Shown one piece after another: positions 1 through 12,600 of a stretch of DNA of 64,000 nucleotides. Numbering within the stretch: position 1 is the first letter of the stretch; each line of letters begins with the position of its first letter. The translations under genes and the position numbers were made by a program. The stretch covers positions 1-64,000 of the forward strand of contig JAYODW010000028.1 of assembly GCA_038116745.1 (NCBI GenBank), read 5' to 3'. This stretch comes from JAYODW01 sp038116745. Its GTDB lineage: Bacteria > Pseudomonadota > Gammaproteobacteria > Ga0077536. Below the pieces are notes generated by a model. It searched no databases. It had not been told where the DNA came from and was given only the letters and a program-made list of their open reading frames with translations.

Positions 1-2325
1 CTCGGCCCCGACCGTCGCGCTTGCACCCTTCATCGAGTGCAGAACTTCACCCGCGCTATTGTGGTCAGCTCCAGCCAGCGTCTCCAGGTGCGCCATGCTG
101 TCCGTTTCAAACTGATCGATCATTTCGACCAGCTCCTGAGGCTCGATACCGAGGTCGAGAAATTCCTGCATGACTTCCGGCTGGATCAGGTTCTGCTCCG
201 ACGTTGAATCGGACTCGCCAGTCGGATGCGTGGCAGACAGGGCGATCACTTCAGCTTCCTGGCCGCGCGCGTACTGCTGGACAGCGCGACGCATCTCGGC
301 AGCGCGCAACGGTTTGGTCAGAAATGCGGTCGCGCCCGCCTCCTCTGCCGCCTTGCTCGCGGCTGTCGTCGCGTCCGCCGTAAGAATGACGATCGGGGTC
401 CGGTGCTCGGTGATCAGATACTGATAGATCTGCGTGACCTCGATACCGGACATTGACGGCATGTGCAGGTCAATAAACGCGATGTCAAAGGCATGACTCT
501 CCAGTGCCGCCAGCGCTTCCTCGCCATTACGTGCAAGCGACACCTTATGGCCCTGCGTTTCAAGCGCCAGCTGAGCGGTTTTGAGGTTGGTAGGATTATC
601 GTCGGCGACCAGGATATGACGAGCGGTGACACTGGCCGGGACCGCCAACCCAACGGCTGGCGCCTGCTCGAAATCAAACACCAGGCTGACCAGCTCACGA
701 GCCGCGCGCAGGGCTGCTACGTCACCACGGGGCACCCGTGTGTTGACCATCAGGGGCGCGGCCTGCTGCCCGGGATCCGCACCATAAAGACAGATCAGGG
801 CGCCAGCACGCGCCTCAGCAATCTGACGCACGGTGTGTTCGAGGTCCGCACCAAAGCGTGCGTCCACGAACACAACCGGTCCTGGTCCGGGGGCTTCGAC
901 CAGGCTCCCGGTGTTCTGCGCCCAGCTGCAGCGATACCCGGCGTCTTCAAAAGCGGCCTGGTCAGACTCCCTCGGCTGACCAGGACTCAGGACGAGGCAT
1001 GGCGTCGGGCTGGTTAGCGCCGGAATCACCACGTCACCGCTGTTCACGGGTCGCAACGGCAGGATGATGATGCAACGGGTGCCGATCCGCTCTACGGAGT
1101 CAAACTCGATAGTACCGCCAAGTTCGTCGACGAATTTTTTAGTCAGGGTCAGACCGAGCCCGGTGCCCGAATATCGACGGGCCGCGCTGTCGTCCCCCAG
1201 GGTGAAAGGTTCGAAGATCGTCGGCAGCAGCTTCGGCGAGATCCCGATCCCGGTGTCAGCTATCTCCAGACGCAGACGCGGCTCCGTCGAATCACCACTG
1301 AGAGTCATGCTGACCTGCACATGACCTTCCTGGGTGTATTTGATCGCATTGCCAACCGTGTTGATGACAATCTCCTGCAGATACTCAGCAGAGCTTTCAA
1401 TGTGCTGCGGCAGATCAAGGTCGTAGAACCAGAAAAAGCGCAGGCGTTTTTTCTCAGCATTCGGCTGGCATATCCGGATGCTGGAGAGCAGAACCTGTTT
1501 CAGCTCGAGATTCGCAAGCCGCACAGTGCCGACGCCACCAGCATCCGCAGACGCCATGTCGAGCACCCGATTCACAAGGTCGAGCAGGTGCTGCCCGGAA
1601 TCACCGATCATGCGGACCTTCTGCAGCTGCACGTCGCGTTCATCGGGCCGCTGTTCAAGATCCTCGCCAAGGAGGTCAGACACACTGATGATGGCGTGCA
1701 GCGGCGTTCTGAGCTCATGGCTCATGTTGGCGATAAATCTCGAACGCGCGGCATTGACCTCGCGGATCTTGTCCAGCACCAGACGGTGCTGCTTGAGCAG
1801 TGAGGTGGCATAGATGGGCACAATCAGAATGCTCAGATAGTAGGCCGCGATCAGGTTTCCGGAGCTGGCGAGGTAATCGTTGGCCATGAGCACCAGAGCG
1901 AAAGTTGATGCGCTGACCGCCAGCGTCAGGTACAGGTAGCGCAGGCCGAAGCGGTAGCCGTAGCCGATGATGCAGGTCAGGTAGATCGGGTAAAGAATGA
2001 CGCCATCCTCACCCGAGAGTCCGGTGTACACCGACACCGCGCCGACATCAGTAAAGACGCTGATGACCCGGGTCGCAGTGAACAGACGCGATGCGCTCGG
2101 TCGCTGACGCAAAACACCGAAGGTCCAGATGAAGATAACGAGCGAAAGCGCGAGATAAATCAGAGCGAAACGAAAATTCGCCTCCGGCGGAAACCAGTCA
2201 CCGGAACGACGAAACGCAACAACGTAGGTCCAGATCGCGATGATGGAGACAAGAGCAACACGGAAGACCGATTGCCCGAGGTCGCTGGGAGAAACGTCGT
2301 ATTGGGATTCAGGCGCGGCGGTCAC
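1..2325 (-). CDS. RpfC-like hybrid sensor histidine kinase (3' end beyond window)
   Basis: A membrane phosphorelay kinase. The minus-strand frame is open from a GTG at 2325 to the window edge, about 775 codons. The N-terminal ~180 residues hold several hydrophobic membrane segments and no evident periplasmic sensor domain. The H-box MSHELRTPLHA places the phospho-acceptor near His203. N, G1 (DTGIGI) and G2 (GTGLGL) boxes of the ATPase follow. Next come a degenerate receiver-like stretch, a canonical receiver with phospho-acceptor Asp near residue 619 (FIDLHMP), and an HPt domain with His near 763 (LHSMKGA). This TM-HisKA-HATPase-REC-HPt layout is that of RpfC, the diffusible-signal-factor sensor, but no rpfF or rpfG is in view, so the ligand is unknown. 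An in-frame TGA at 2341 leaves GTG 2325 as the only upstream start; its ribosome site is weak. It is last in the tpsB-tpsA-fecR direction and may be co-transcribed with them. Confidence 0.85.
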   Translation of the reverse strand, partial: MTAAPESQYDVSPSDLGQSVFRVALVSIIAIWTYVVAFRRSGDWFPPEANFRFALIYLALSLVIFIWTFGVLRQRPSASRLFTATRVISVFTDVGAVSVYTGLSGEDGVILYPIYLTCIIGYGYRFGLRYLYLTLAVSASTFALVLMANDYLASSGNLIAAYYLSILIVPIYATSLLKQHRLVLDKIREVNAARSRFIANMSHELRTPLHAIISVSDLLGEDLEQRPDERDVQLQKVRMIGDSGQHLLDLVNRVLDMASADAGGVGTVRLANLELKQVLLSSIRICQPNAEKKRLRFFWFYDLDLPQHIESSAEYLQEIVINTVGNAIKYTQEGHVQVSMTLSGDSTEPRLRLEIADTGIGISPKLLPTIFEPFTLGDDSAARRYSGTGLGLTLTKKFVDELGGTIEFDSVERIGTRCIIILPLRPVNSGDVVIPALTSPTPCLVLSPGQPRESDQAAFEDAGYRCSWAQNTGSLVEAPGPGPVVFVDARFGADLEHTVRQIAEARAGALICLYGADPGQQAAPLMVNTRVPRGDVAALRAARELVSLVFDFEQAPAVGLAVPASVTARHILVADDNPTNLKTAQLALETQGHKVSLARNGEEALAALESHAFDIAFIDLHMPSMSGIEVTQIYQYLITEHRTPIVILTADATTAASKAAEEAGATAFLTKPLRAAEMRRAVQQYARGQEAEVIALSATHPTGESDSTSEQNLIQPEVMQEFLDLGIEPQELVEMIDQFETDSMAHLETLAGADHNSAGEVLHSMKGASATVGAE

Positions 2326-2400
2326 ACTGTCGGCGCTTTCTCAAGCCTCGCGATGAGCCGGAAGCATAACGTGTCGCAAAGGATCAAGGGGAGCGTTGCT

Positions 2401-2500
2401 NNNNNNNNNNNNNNNNNNNNNNNNNNNNNNNNNNNNNNNNNNNNNNNNNNNNNNNNNNNNNNNNNNNNNNNNNNNNNNNNNNNNNNNNNNNNNNNNNNNN
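2401..2500. other. Assembly gap (100 N)
   Basis: Exactly 100 undetermined bases. A round 100 usually marks a scaffold join of unknown length, so reading frames cannot be trusted across it. It removes the C-terminal end of the FecR-domain protein and any spacer before the kinase gene. Confidence 0.95.
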
Positions 2501-3636
2501 GCCGCCCCGAAATCCTCAACTTCCACATCGTTCGGACGCGGCTCCTCGACCTCAAACGGCATCCCCGGCAGTTCCTCCGCCTCACCCGTCTCGCTCGACA
2601 CAAAGAAAACCTTGCTCTCCGGCACGTCTACTTCCTGGCCATTCTGCAGACCCAGATACACCGTGTCCTGCCAAGGAGAAACCACCAGACCCGGCGGCAA
2701 TCGACCAGACCGACCGCCACGACCGTTGCCGCGGCTCGCGCCCTCAGCGCCGCATCCGTCAACACACTGCGCATCAAAACCCGTGCCCCGGATCCCGATC
2801 GTCGCCACAGCCGTCCGGATCTTGAACCGATCCGCATTGCGCTTACCGATCAACCCCGTCACCGCCCGCAAACCGCCGCGCACCAGCCTGAACAGCGCAC
2901 TGTCCGCTACCGCATCATCATCGCGGTAGGTCAGCGACTCAATCTCAAACACCGTCTCAGCACGAACCGTCATCCGTGTCTCATCACGGAACACCAGGAT
3001 CGCCGCCGACCCTGCTCCCGTCTCAATACGGTCGCCTGCGTACAGCGGAAACCTGCGCTCCAGCGGACGCAGCTCTTCACCACGACGCACCTGCACATCG
3101 CCCCGCAGAAAGCCAACACGCCCAACTACCTGACTTTCACCGCTCCGGCGACCGCCCGCGTCTGCCGCCGATTGCGTACATTCCGAGCCACACAACCACG
3201 CGTCAAACGTCGTACCCCGGATCCCGATCGTCGCCACCGGCGTGTTCACCCGGAATGCGTTCGAGTTCCGCTTGGTCAGAAACCCCGTCACCGCGCGCAG
3301 TCCACCCTGGAACAGCCGCAGCACCGCGCTCTCCTCATTCGGACGGCTGTTCCACTGCTCAACCTTAAACACTGTCCCCGGACGCAGAACCATCCGTGTC
3401 TCGTCATCAAACTCCACGATCGCGAAGCTCTTCGAGCTCGTGCTCAGCAGCGCGCCTTCTTCCACCCGGTCGCCACGACCCACAATCCGGCTTTCACCCG
3501 ACGGCGTCTGCATCGTCGTCGCACCGCGCGCCACTACCACCTCGCCAACCGGCGCCGCACACAGACACGGTACAGCCGCGACCAGCATCAGCCCGAGAAC
3601 ACTCGCTGCGACATGCTTTGAACGATGGATAAGCAT
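2501..3636 (-). CDS. FecR-domain exported protein with two FecR repeats (C-terminus lost in gap)
   Basis: Start ATG 3636 lies 10 bases after the tpsA stop and has a purine-rich AGGGCGAGCGGG leader. Residues 1 to ~27 form a signal peptide ending in ...CLCAAP. Two homologous halves follow. Each has the FecR pattern of a G/D-R-V-E-x-GA entry, a 'DDETRM' or 'RDETRM' strand and a closing 'TPVATIGIRGT' or 'TAVATIGIRGT' motif (about residues 35-150 and 170-300). The tail is acidic. If the N run really is 100 bases the frame closes with TGA at 2341-2343, just before the kinase; that is not reliable. FecR-domain proteins with a signal peptide are common beside large adhesins and sensor proteins. Here the position directly behind tpsA suggests a periplasmic partner of the secretion system. 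Not a FecR sigma regulator: no FecI and no TM anchor is seen. Confidence 0.8.
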
Positions 3637-3646
3637 CCCGCTCGCC

Positions 3647-6600
3647 CTAGCCACTGCAGAACTGGGAGACCGGGCTATCACTTTCCTCGCCCTCCAGCTC
3701 TCCGCTGCCGACCGCGATAGCGTCTTCCTCAGTACCGGTCTCCGAACTCGCCGTCTCTTCCTCCAGCACGTCGTCTACCAGCGGGTCCTCCGATTCGAAC
3801 GTGTCCAAGAGGTCACCTCCAGAATCCGACAAAACGTTTGCATCCTGGATCACAAGTTCGGGCTCTTCTGCAGCATCGACGATCTCTTCCGGAACATCCG
3901 GCCCGGATGGCGGTGTGTAGACGCCGGCTATGAGCTGATAGGAGCTGGTCCCGATGCTGGTTGTCACCGTCTGGCTGAGGTTACTGCTGACAGAAGCGAA
4001 GTCACCGCTGACGCTGCCATAGCGCAAAGGTTCAAAAACAGCACCATCGGACGGTTCGTACCCCGCCCAGGAAACGACCTCAAGAGCCCCGTCAAGCGCT
4101 GCAAGGCCGGTTACGGTAACTAGATCGTAATCAACACCTGGATTCACCCCACCCAGCTCAACCAGGAATGTAGAACTGGGCCCTAGCTGAAGGTCTCCCT
4201 CGATCGTCAGGCTTCCTGGAGACTGGCCTGCCGAGAGCGTCGCTGCTCCTACAGTCAGCATGCCGGAGCCACCCCGGATCGACAGGACGCCGTTGCCGCT
4301 GACCGTACCGCTGGTGACAGACACATCTCCATTGACTCCAAGCCATCCGTTAATCGCCGCCAGGCCTGCGCCTGGGTCTACAAGCAGATTTCCTTCGATT
4401 GTGAAAGCTCCGGGCGCTGTTGAAGAGGAAAGGCTACCCGCTCCAAGTTTGATCGTTCCCGCCCCGCCGCCAGCGGAAAGCACGCCAGAGCCCCCTATTG
4501 GACCGAGCAGTTCAACGGTGCCGTCAATATCTAACCAGCCTCCCAGACTCGCGAATCCGTCTCCGCCCGGCGCGACCAGCAGGTTGCCCTGAATGCTGAG
4601 TGGCGTCGTAGCGCCACTGGACACCAGCGATGCGTTCCCCATGTTGAAGTTACCGGAGCCGCCTGCGATCGAAATTAAACCGGCTCCCCCAAGCAGGCCG
4701 CCGTCCAGGAGAAGGTCGCCATCCACATTCAGGGTCCCGTCAATGACAGTCGTTCCGCTGCTTACGACGAAGTTGCCAGGCCAATTCACAGTGCCTCCGA
4801 CAGGGACCGAAAACCCAACGCTGCTGGTGTAATCCAACAAACCACCGCCTGCGATCAGTGTGCCCAACAGGTTCATTGAACTCGACACGCTCAGCGTCCC
4901 GCCGTTGAGCAGGTAGGTTGCTCCCGCGCTCAACACGAAATCACCAGTCGAGATGTCTCCCGAATCCGCGGCCTGCTCAAACGAGCCGCCGGAGACAACC
5001 AGGCTGCCCGAGCTGATCGCCTGCGTGCCCGGCGAAAATCGGTCCACTACACCTTCCGTACTCGTAATCAGGAGGCTGCCTGGGGTCGAAACCAGGGGAA
5101 TATCGCTTGCGGCATATTCTCCGTAGAGCGCCAGAGCGCCCGACGATGCAAGAGAGACAGCGCCCCCACTCAACAAGGGAGTCAGCGCACTCACGCGAGT
5201 CAACTCCACGTAGCCCCCGTCAAAAGCAAGCGGCCCGACGCCTGAATCAACCATTGCGTCAACCAGCACGAGCTCGCTTTCGCTATGCACTTTGACCGAG
5301 TTGCTGCTGACAAGGACCGAAGCGCCGTTCGCGTCCGCGAGGTCCGCCGCGTAGACACCCATTACCTCTTCGGCAGGGCCAATTACGTTAAACAGATCCG
5401 GGGCGAGGTCTTGATACCACGTCGTTGAGGTCCCATAGAGACCGGGATTCCCCAGTGTGTTGACAATATCGACGGTGTTACCGCCGCTTAAAGAAACATT
5501 ACCCAGACCAAGGTCAGAGATGAGCACATGGCCGCTTGCGGTGAGCTGCAGCGCGTCCGTAGCGCTGAAGTCGACAGCCCCTCCTCCGGAGACGATTTCA
5601 ATGTAGCTATAAGTGTCAAGCTCAAGCGGATACGCACCCCCGTCGAGAAGCCCCAAGGTGAGGTCGTAGCGGGCGTAGGTACCATCGGTCACCTGCACAC
5701 CGATGTTGTTCCCCGCGAGCCCAACGCTTCCCCTGTCAGCGCTGATCCAGATAGCGCCAGCAGCATCAAGGTTGAGATTCTGCGTTGCGGTCAGATCGAT
5801 GGTCGGAGTGCCCGATTGACCCTGAATTCCGCTCCAAATCTCGATATAGCCGTCGCTGTACTGGCTGGTGGATACCGGGTCGGTCCAGGTACGCAGCGCT
5901 GACAGATTGATATTCTGCGCCTCCACCAAAACCGAGCCTGCGGCAGCCCCGAAACCCTTCACGAATATGTACCCAGCTTTAAGTGTCAGATCAGTGGCTG
6001 CGCTAAGCGATAGCGCAAATCCCTGACTGATGCCGGCGGTGCGTAAATAGAGCTCCTCCCATTCGGTCACGCCCCAGCTCGGATCGTTGACGAGTTCCAG
6101 ATAGATGCTGTTCGCACTGACAACGACATCGCCGTTGAAATCATCGGCAGTCAGCGAAAGGTGAGGAGTACTATCCAGCCCGCCAATTCCGAGCGTGGGG
6201 CTTTGCGCGATGCCGACCAGATCACCGCCCAGCGCAAGGCTGGCGTTGATTTCCAGCGAGCCGCCTGCGTCCAACACCAGACTCCCCCCACCACTCGAAA
6301 CAACAGCCTCGTTAATGAAGATGTCCCGGTTCGCCAGGAGCGCCACATCTGCCCCCTGATCCAACGCTGGCAAGAGCGCCAGCGGGTCAATGGGCGTATA
6401 CGGCGACCCGCACGCACCGCCAATCGCAGCCACACACAAATCAGGCGCAGACAACGTCAGGGCAGTGCTTACATCAAGCGGTGCATTAACCAGAAGATCG
6501 CTGTCCGAACGCAGGCTCACCGTATCGCCCGATAAGGAGAGACCACCCCCAGTCGGCGACGCGATCAAATAAATGCCGCTCACCACGCCCGGCGTCCCCA

Positions 6601-9600
6601 GCAGCGACGCAACCTCCGCGGGCACCCATTCCGCCGGCACGCTGTTCTCAACCCCCGTCGTGGTGATGGTCACCGTCGAACCGGACAGGCTGACAGGGCC
6701 CGTACCGTCGTATGCGCTAACGGTGCCGTCGGTCGCAGTGATGTCCAGTACTCCCGTAGCACTCACAGAAACGAGACTGGAGCTGACCGCCTCGAACGAC
6801 TGAGTGGCCACGTTGAACACCTCAACCGGATCTGCGTTTTCAATGCCTATCGTGCTGAAGCGCTCCAGCTGCTCAGCTCCGGATTCCGCGTCGGTGAAAA
6901 AGTCGTAGCCAGACGTGGAAGTGAGAGTGACGTCGCCGGCAGCAACCGCAACGCCGCCAACACCGCCCTCAAAATAAATATCCGAGGAGGTCACCTCAAA
7001 CAGCGTTCCCGCCGACACCGTTACCGGACCGCCTTTCACAGCGGTGGATTCGAAGTTAACGGTTCGCGCGTAGTACTCGATGCCGCCCAGAAGCTCAACG
7101 AAACCGGCAGGCAGCAAATTACCCGCTCCGTCGTCGATGGTGCCCGCAGCCGTCAAACTGACGATGTCACCGACCAGCGATACACCTCCGACCCCGCCCT
7201 CAACATCAATTTCCCCCGAGAGAAGGGAAAGGGTTGTGTCCGCGTAAACCGCCAGACCACCGCCCACTCGGTCGTAGATACCGTAGCTCGTCGTTGAATC
7301 GTACAGGGCAACAGAACCACCAAACAGCTCGATGTATCCACCTTCGCTGCCATCGGCCAACATCGACTGCGCAGTCACTGACACGGCGTTCCCGGAAAGC
7401 GTTGCGCCGGCATAGCCACCATCAAGCAGTACCTGCCCACCGGAGACCAGACTCAGCAAACCGGTCGTGGCGCTGACTTCGACCGGAGCACCCTTGACCG
7501 TGTCAATGCCTAAATCCGGGTCATAGATCACCAAGCCTCCACCGCTGACGTTCAAGTAGCCTTCTGTCGTCGTAACACCATCAACCGTGTTGCTGCCGCT
7601 TGCCGACAGATTGACCGTACCGCCCGAAACCACCACACCGCCGGCGCCACCCGCGCTCAAACCCTCGCCGTAATAGCTGTCACTGCCCAGGCTCAGGGAA
7701 TTCCCACTGAACAGGGATACTTCGCCTGCCGCTTCCACCAGGACGCCATTACCCAGAACACCGTAGCTCTGACTGACCGGGTCCCATAACTGCGAGTCAC
7801 CACCACCGGAAAAACTTACATCACCGCTTACGTATTCGCTCAAACTCCCAGTAACGACATCGTCAGAAGACGATGTGGAAACGGCGCTGACATCAATGGA
7901 CTGACCCTGCAGCGATACACCACCAAGCCCCCCGTCGACATATAAGCTACCCGTCTGAATCGATAGCGGCCCACCCGTGGCAGTTACTTCGACTGCTCCA
8001 CTTTCCGTTGCGATATCGGTACCCGAAACGGGATCGAAAACCCACTCCGTTCCACCATTGAGGTCGATATACCCTCCCGAGCCTGACTGAGTGAACGTTG
8101 GGCTCTCATAAAAGTAGCTATCCAGAGTTGTTAGCGCCACTGAACCGCCAGAGACCACCACGCCACCGGACGCGCCACTGACCGAAAAGCCATCGCCCGC
8201 AACCAGGCTCAAGTCGTTTGTCGCCACCAGGCGCACGCTGCCACCAACGACAACCTCGCTTGATGAGACTGGGTCGTATAGGTAAGTCGAGCCTCCATAT
8301 AAAGCGACTCCGCCGGTCGTGTCCTCCGAGAGATAACCGTCAATGTCGGTATAGCTGTAGCTCGATACCGCTGAGACTTCGAGCGAATCGCCGCTGAGCG
8401 ACACGCCACCCTGGCCGCCGTCAACGTAAAAGTCTCCGGTCTCTATCGACAGCAAACCGCCTGTGGCAGTGACACTAATTGGGCCACTGCCGCCGGCCAC
8501 CGAGTTTGCTTCAACGGGGTCGTAGATGAGCAGGTCTCCGCCGTAAAGCTCTACGGAACCCGTGACTGTCTGGGAGATTCCCGAGTAGTCCGAGGAAGCC
8601 TCACCTAGTGCTACAAGGCTCACGTCACTACCCGAGAAGAAAATGCCGCCTGTCTGTGCCTCAGCAAACAGGTAATCGTCCGCCAGCAGACTCAACCCGT
8701 TCGTTGCCTCCAGTCGCACTCCGCCGCCAACATAGACGTAGCTCGATGAGGTCGGGTCATAAACGAAAGAATCGCCCCCGTATAGCGTTATCCAGCCTTC
8801 AGGGGAATTTGAGGACCCTGTAGGATCGCTGAAGACCGAACTCCCCGTTGCCGACGCGGAAATCGTGTCGCCGCTGAGCAGAACGCCGCCCTGACCACCA
8901 ACAACGTAGACCGTGTTCGTCTCTATAGACAATGCTCCGCCGGTCGCAACAACGCTGACAGCACCACTCCCACCCGCCAGATAATTACCGGATTGCGGAT
9001 CGAAGATGGTCTCGTCTCCACCATACAAGTCGACCGAACCCAGAGGACTTGATGAAGAGGAGCTCGGAGTTACGTTGGAGTACCCCCCCAACGCCACAAG
9101 GCTCACAGCGCCCCCAGAGACCACCACTCCGCCGGATTGACCGTCAACATAGAGGACACTGGACTCCAGACTCAATCCGTTAGTCGCCGTCAGAGACACA
9201 CCGCCGCCGAGAACTACATCAAGGCCCGTGTTTGAGTCGTACACATATTCCGCGCCACCGAAGAGGTTGATCTCGCCGTAGGAATCAACAACCGACTCCC
9301 CTAGAGCGACATCAGCCCAAGTACCGCCCGCCTGCGCGAGAATTTCAACGGTGCCGCCAGACAGGGCCACGCCCCCAAGGCTGGCGCCAAGGTTAACGAA
9401 ATCCGAGTCTATAGTCAGCACCCCTGTCGCTGTGATCTCCACCGGGGCGCCAACCGCTGTGTTGTCCGCGAGTGTGAGAAACCCACCCTCAATCACCACC
9501 CAACCGTCTGTGTAGCTCCAGGTCTCATTCCCTACCGCGGTGCCCTGCCAGAGAAGTTCCGAAACCAGCCGGACGTCAGTTCCGGACAGGCTCACACCCC

Positions 9601-12600
9601 CCGCATTGCCAAAGATTTTCACCCCTTCCCAAAAGCCAGGATCAGAGAAGTTCTGACCGCCGCTGGCATTGATCTCCAGTGTCCCTCCAGCAGTGAGCGA
9701 CAAGAGGCCACCGGTATAGTCAACGATGCGATTGTTCTGGTCCGTGACCGGTACAGCGGCACCCGACAGCGCAACCAGTCCGATCCCGTAACTTTCCCCG
9801 GCCTGTGAGATCACTTCCCCCGACGCGTTAATCGAGATATCACGAGCGCTCAACGCCACCGGCCCCAGGCCGCCCCAGAGGTCCACTTCCCTTCCCGCGG
9901 TGACCGTCAGCGTCCCCGCCAAAGGATCCGCCGAGAGTGTCAGAGCTCCGCCGGTCTGCGTGCTCTGAATACGCACCAAGCCCTGTGTCTCGAGCTGAGA
10001 GGAATTGTTCGTGAACTCGGAGAAAGCAGTCAGATTGACATCCTGACCGCTGACTCCGAGAGAACCACCGTTACTGATAAGTTGAACGTGTTCCTCGGCT
10101 GTCAGACTGAGTGCGCCATCGGCTGTGATGGTAGTTGGCGCGTCGGCCACGTAGCCACTCATCACCGTCACGGCGGGACCAACGAGCGTCAAAGCGCCGG
10201 CAGCACTCATGGAGAGCGTTTGCCCGACCGTCTGTCCGAGCGCGTGTGCTGCAATGATTCCAGAAGGCTCATAAACCCCTGTACCAGGTAACGCTTCCAG
10301 AAGAATATTTGCTGCGCTGACTGTCACGTCACCGCTGCCTTCAGGAGTTCTTACATCAACGCCCCCAAAGCCTGTCTGTCGCAGGCCATCGAGTGCTAGA
10401 GTCGGGCTGTTTGCGCGGCCGGTCAGATCTCCACCGACAATAACATCGGCGTTGATGTTCAGGTTACGACCTGCATCGAGCAGCAACGAGCCAGCACCGG
10501 TCGCAGAAATACCCTCCATCACTTCAATATCATTATCCGCAGCCAGCTCAAAATCTGTGCCCTGGTCCAAAAGCGGCGTTAACAGGGCCGGGTCAATCAG
10601 CACCGGGGCAATCGCGCCGCAGCCTGCTCCTGTTGTACTGACACAGACGTCCGGCGCCGCCAACCCCAGCAGAGCGCTCGCGGAATAGGCACTGCTGAAA
10701 AGCAGGTCGCTTTCGCTACGCACTTTGACCGAGTTGCTGCTGACGATGACTGAAGCGCCGTTCGCATCCGCGAGGTCCGCCGCGTAGACACCCATTACCT
10801 CTTCAGCAGGGCCAATTACGTTAAACAGATCCGGGGCGAGGTCTTGATACCACGCCGTTGAGGTCCCATAGAGACCGGGATTCCCCAGTGTGTTGACAAT
10901 ATCGACGGTGTTACCGCCGCTTAAAGAAACATTACCCAGACCAAGGTCAGAGATGAGCACATGGCCGCTTGCGGTGAGCTGCAGCGCGTCCGTAGCGCTG
11001 AAGTCGACAGCCCCTCCTCCGGAGACGATTTCAATGTAGCTATAAGTGTCAAGCTCAAGCGGATACGCACCCCCGTCGAGAAGCCCCAAGGTGAGGTCGT
11101 AGCGGGCGTAGGTACCATCGGTCACCTGCACACCGATGTTGTTCCCCGCGAGCCCAACGCTTCCCCTGTCAGCGCTGATCCAGATAGCGCCAGCAGCATC
11201 AAGGTTGAGATTCTGCGTTGCGGTCAGATCGATGGTCGGAGTGCCCGATTGACCCTGAATTCCGCTCCAAATCTCGATATAGCCGTCGCTGTACTGGCTG
11301 GTGGATACCGGGTCGGTCCAGGTACGCAGCGCTGACAGATTGATATTCTGCGCCTCCACCAAAACCGAGCCTGCGGCAGCCCCGAAACCCTTCACGAATA
11401 TGTACCCAGCTTTAAGTGTCAGATCAGTGGCTGCGCTAAGCGATAGCGCAAATCCCTGACTGATGCCGGCGGTGCGTAAATAGAGCTCCTCCCATTCGGT
11501 CACGCCCCAGCTCGGATCGTTGACGAGTTCCAGATAGATGCTGTTCGCACTGACAACGACATCGCCGTTGAAATCATCGGCAGTCAGCGAAAGGTGAGGA
11601 GTACTATCCAGCCCGCCAATTCCGAGCGTGGGGCTTTGCGCGATGCCGACCAGATCACCGCCCAGCGCAAGGCTGGCGTTAATTTCGAGCGTCCCACCTG
11701 CATCTAGCAGGAGCGACCCTGTCCCGCTGGCTGCGTCTATGCTCTCCTGAACGTAGGTGTCAAAGTTGGACAGCAGCTGCACGTTGCCACCTTGCAGCAG
11801 GATAGGCTCGATCACTGCAGGCTCAATCGAGGCCTCAAATCCGCAGCTAACTTCGACTGCCCCGACGCAGAGCGCAGGCGCCGAGATGCTTAAGTTTGAA
11901 GAAGCGTTGATGACAGGAGCCAGGCTCAGACCGCTTTCCGAACGGACAGTTATGTCCGCGCCTTCAACAAGCAGGGCTCCGCCAGAGCTGAACGGTCCGC
12001 TGAACTCAACGCCCATGCCGATCATTTCAATCGTGTCTGCGCTGACACGAACGGTATCTGCTTCAAAATCGTTGTGCGTCAGGTATATGCCGCCCTGCTC
12101 GCTGTTACTGATAGCCGCGTTGAACGGCAAAGAGATCAACTGTACGAATCCGCTGCCGGCATTGACACCGTAGGTGCCGACGACCGCATCCTGAGCTTTG
12201 TCCCGAACAAAAATGTTGCCCGGCCCCGTTCCAAGGTCCAGGCTGCCATCACTGATCCGGCCGAATGGCGCGTTGGCACGCGCAATCAGATTGCCGTTGT
12301 TGGTTGTAATCAGTGCCTCTATTTCGATAGAGCGGCCTGCTTCCAGGGTCAGGCTCGCTGGCGTGGTCGGGGTTCCAGTGACCAGGATGTCGCTGCGGAC
12401 ATAAATATCGTTGTCAGCTTGCAGCAGAACATCGGTCCCCTGGTCCAGAAGTGTTTCGACCGTTGCAGGGTCAAGCGTCACCTGACCCAACACTCCATCG
12501 GACGTAGCATCGCCTACAGCACTCTGCCCCAGGTCATCGACTACAACGTATTGCGGGTCAAACAAGACGGTGCCGCCCGCCCCCGCCGCGACGGAACCGC

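Noticed and set aside
2272..3621. Long plus-strand open frame across the assembly gap
   Set aside because: Antisense to the FecR protein, very rich in Arg, His, Pro and Thr, and continuous only because the N run has no stops.
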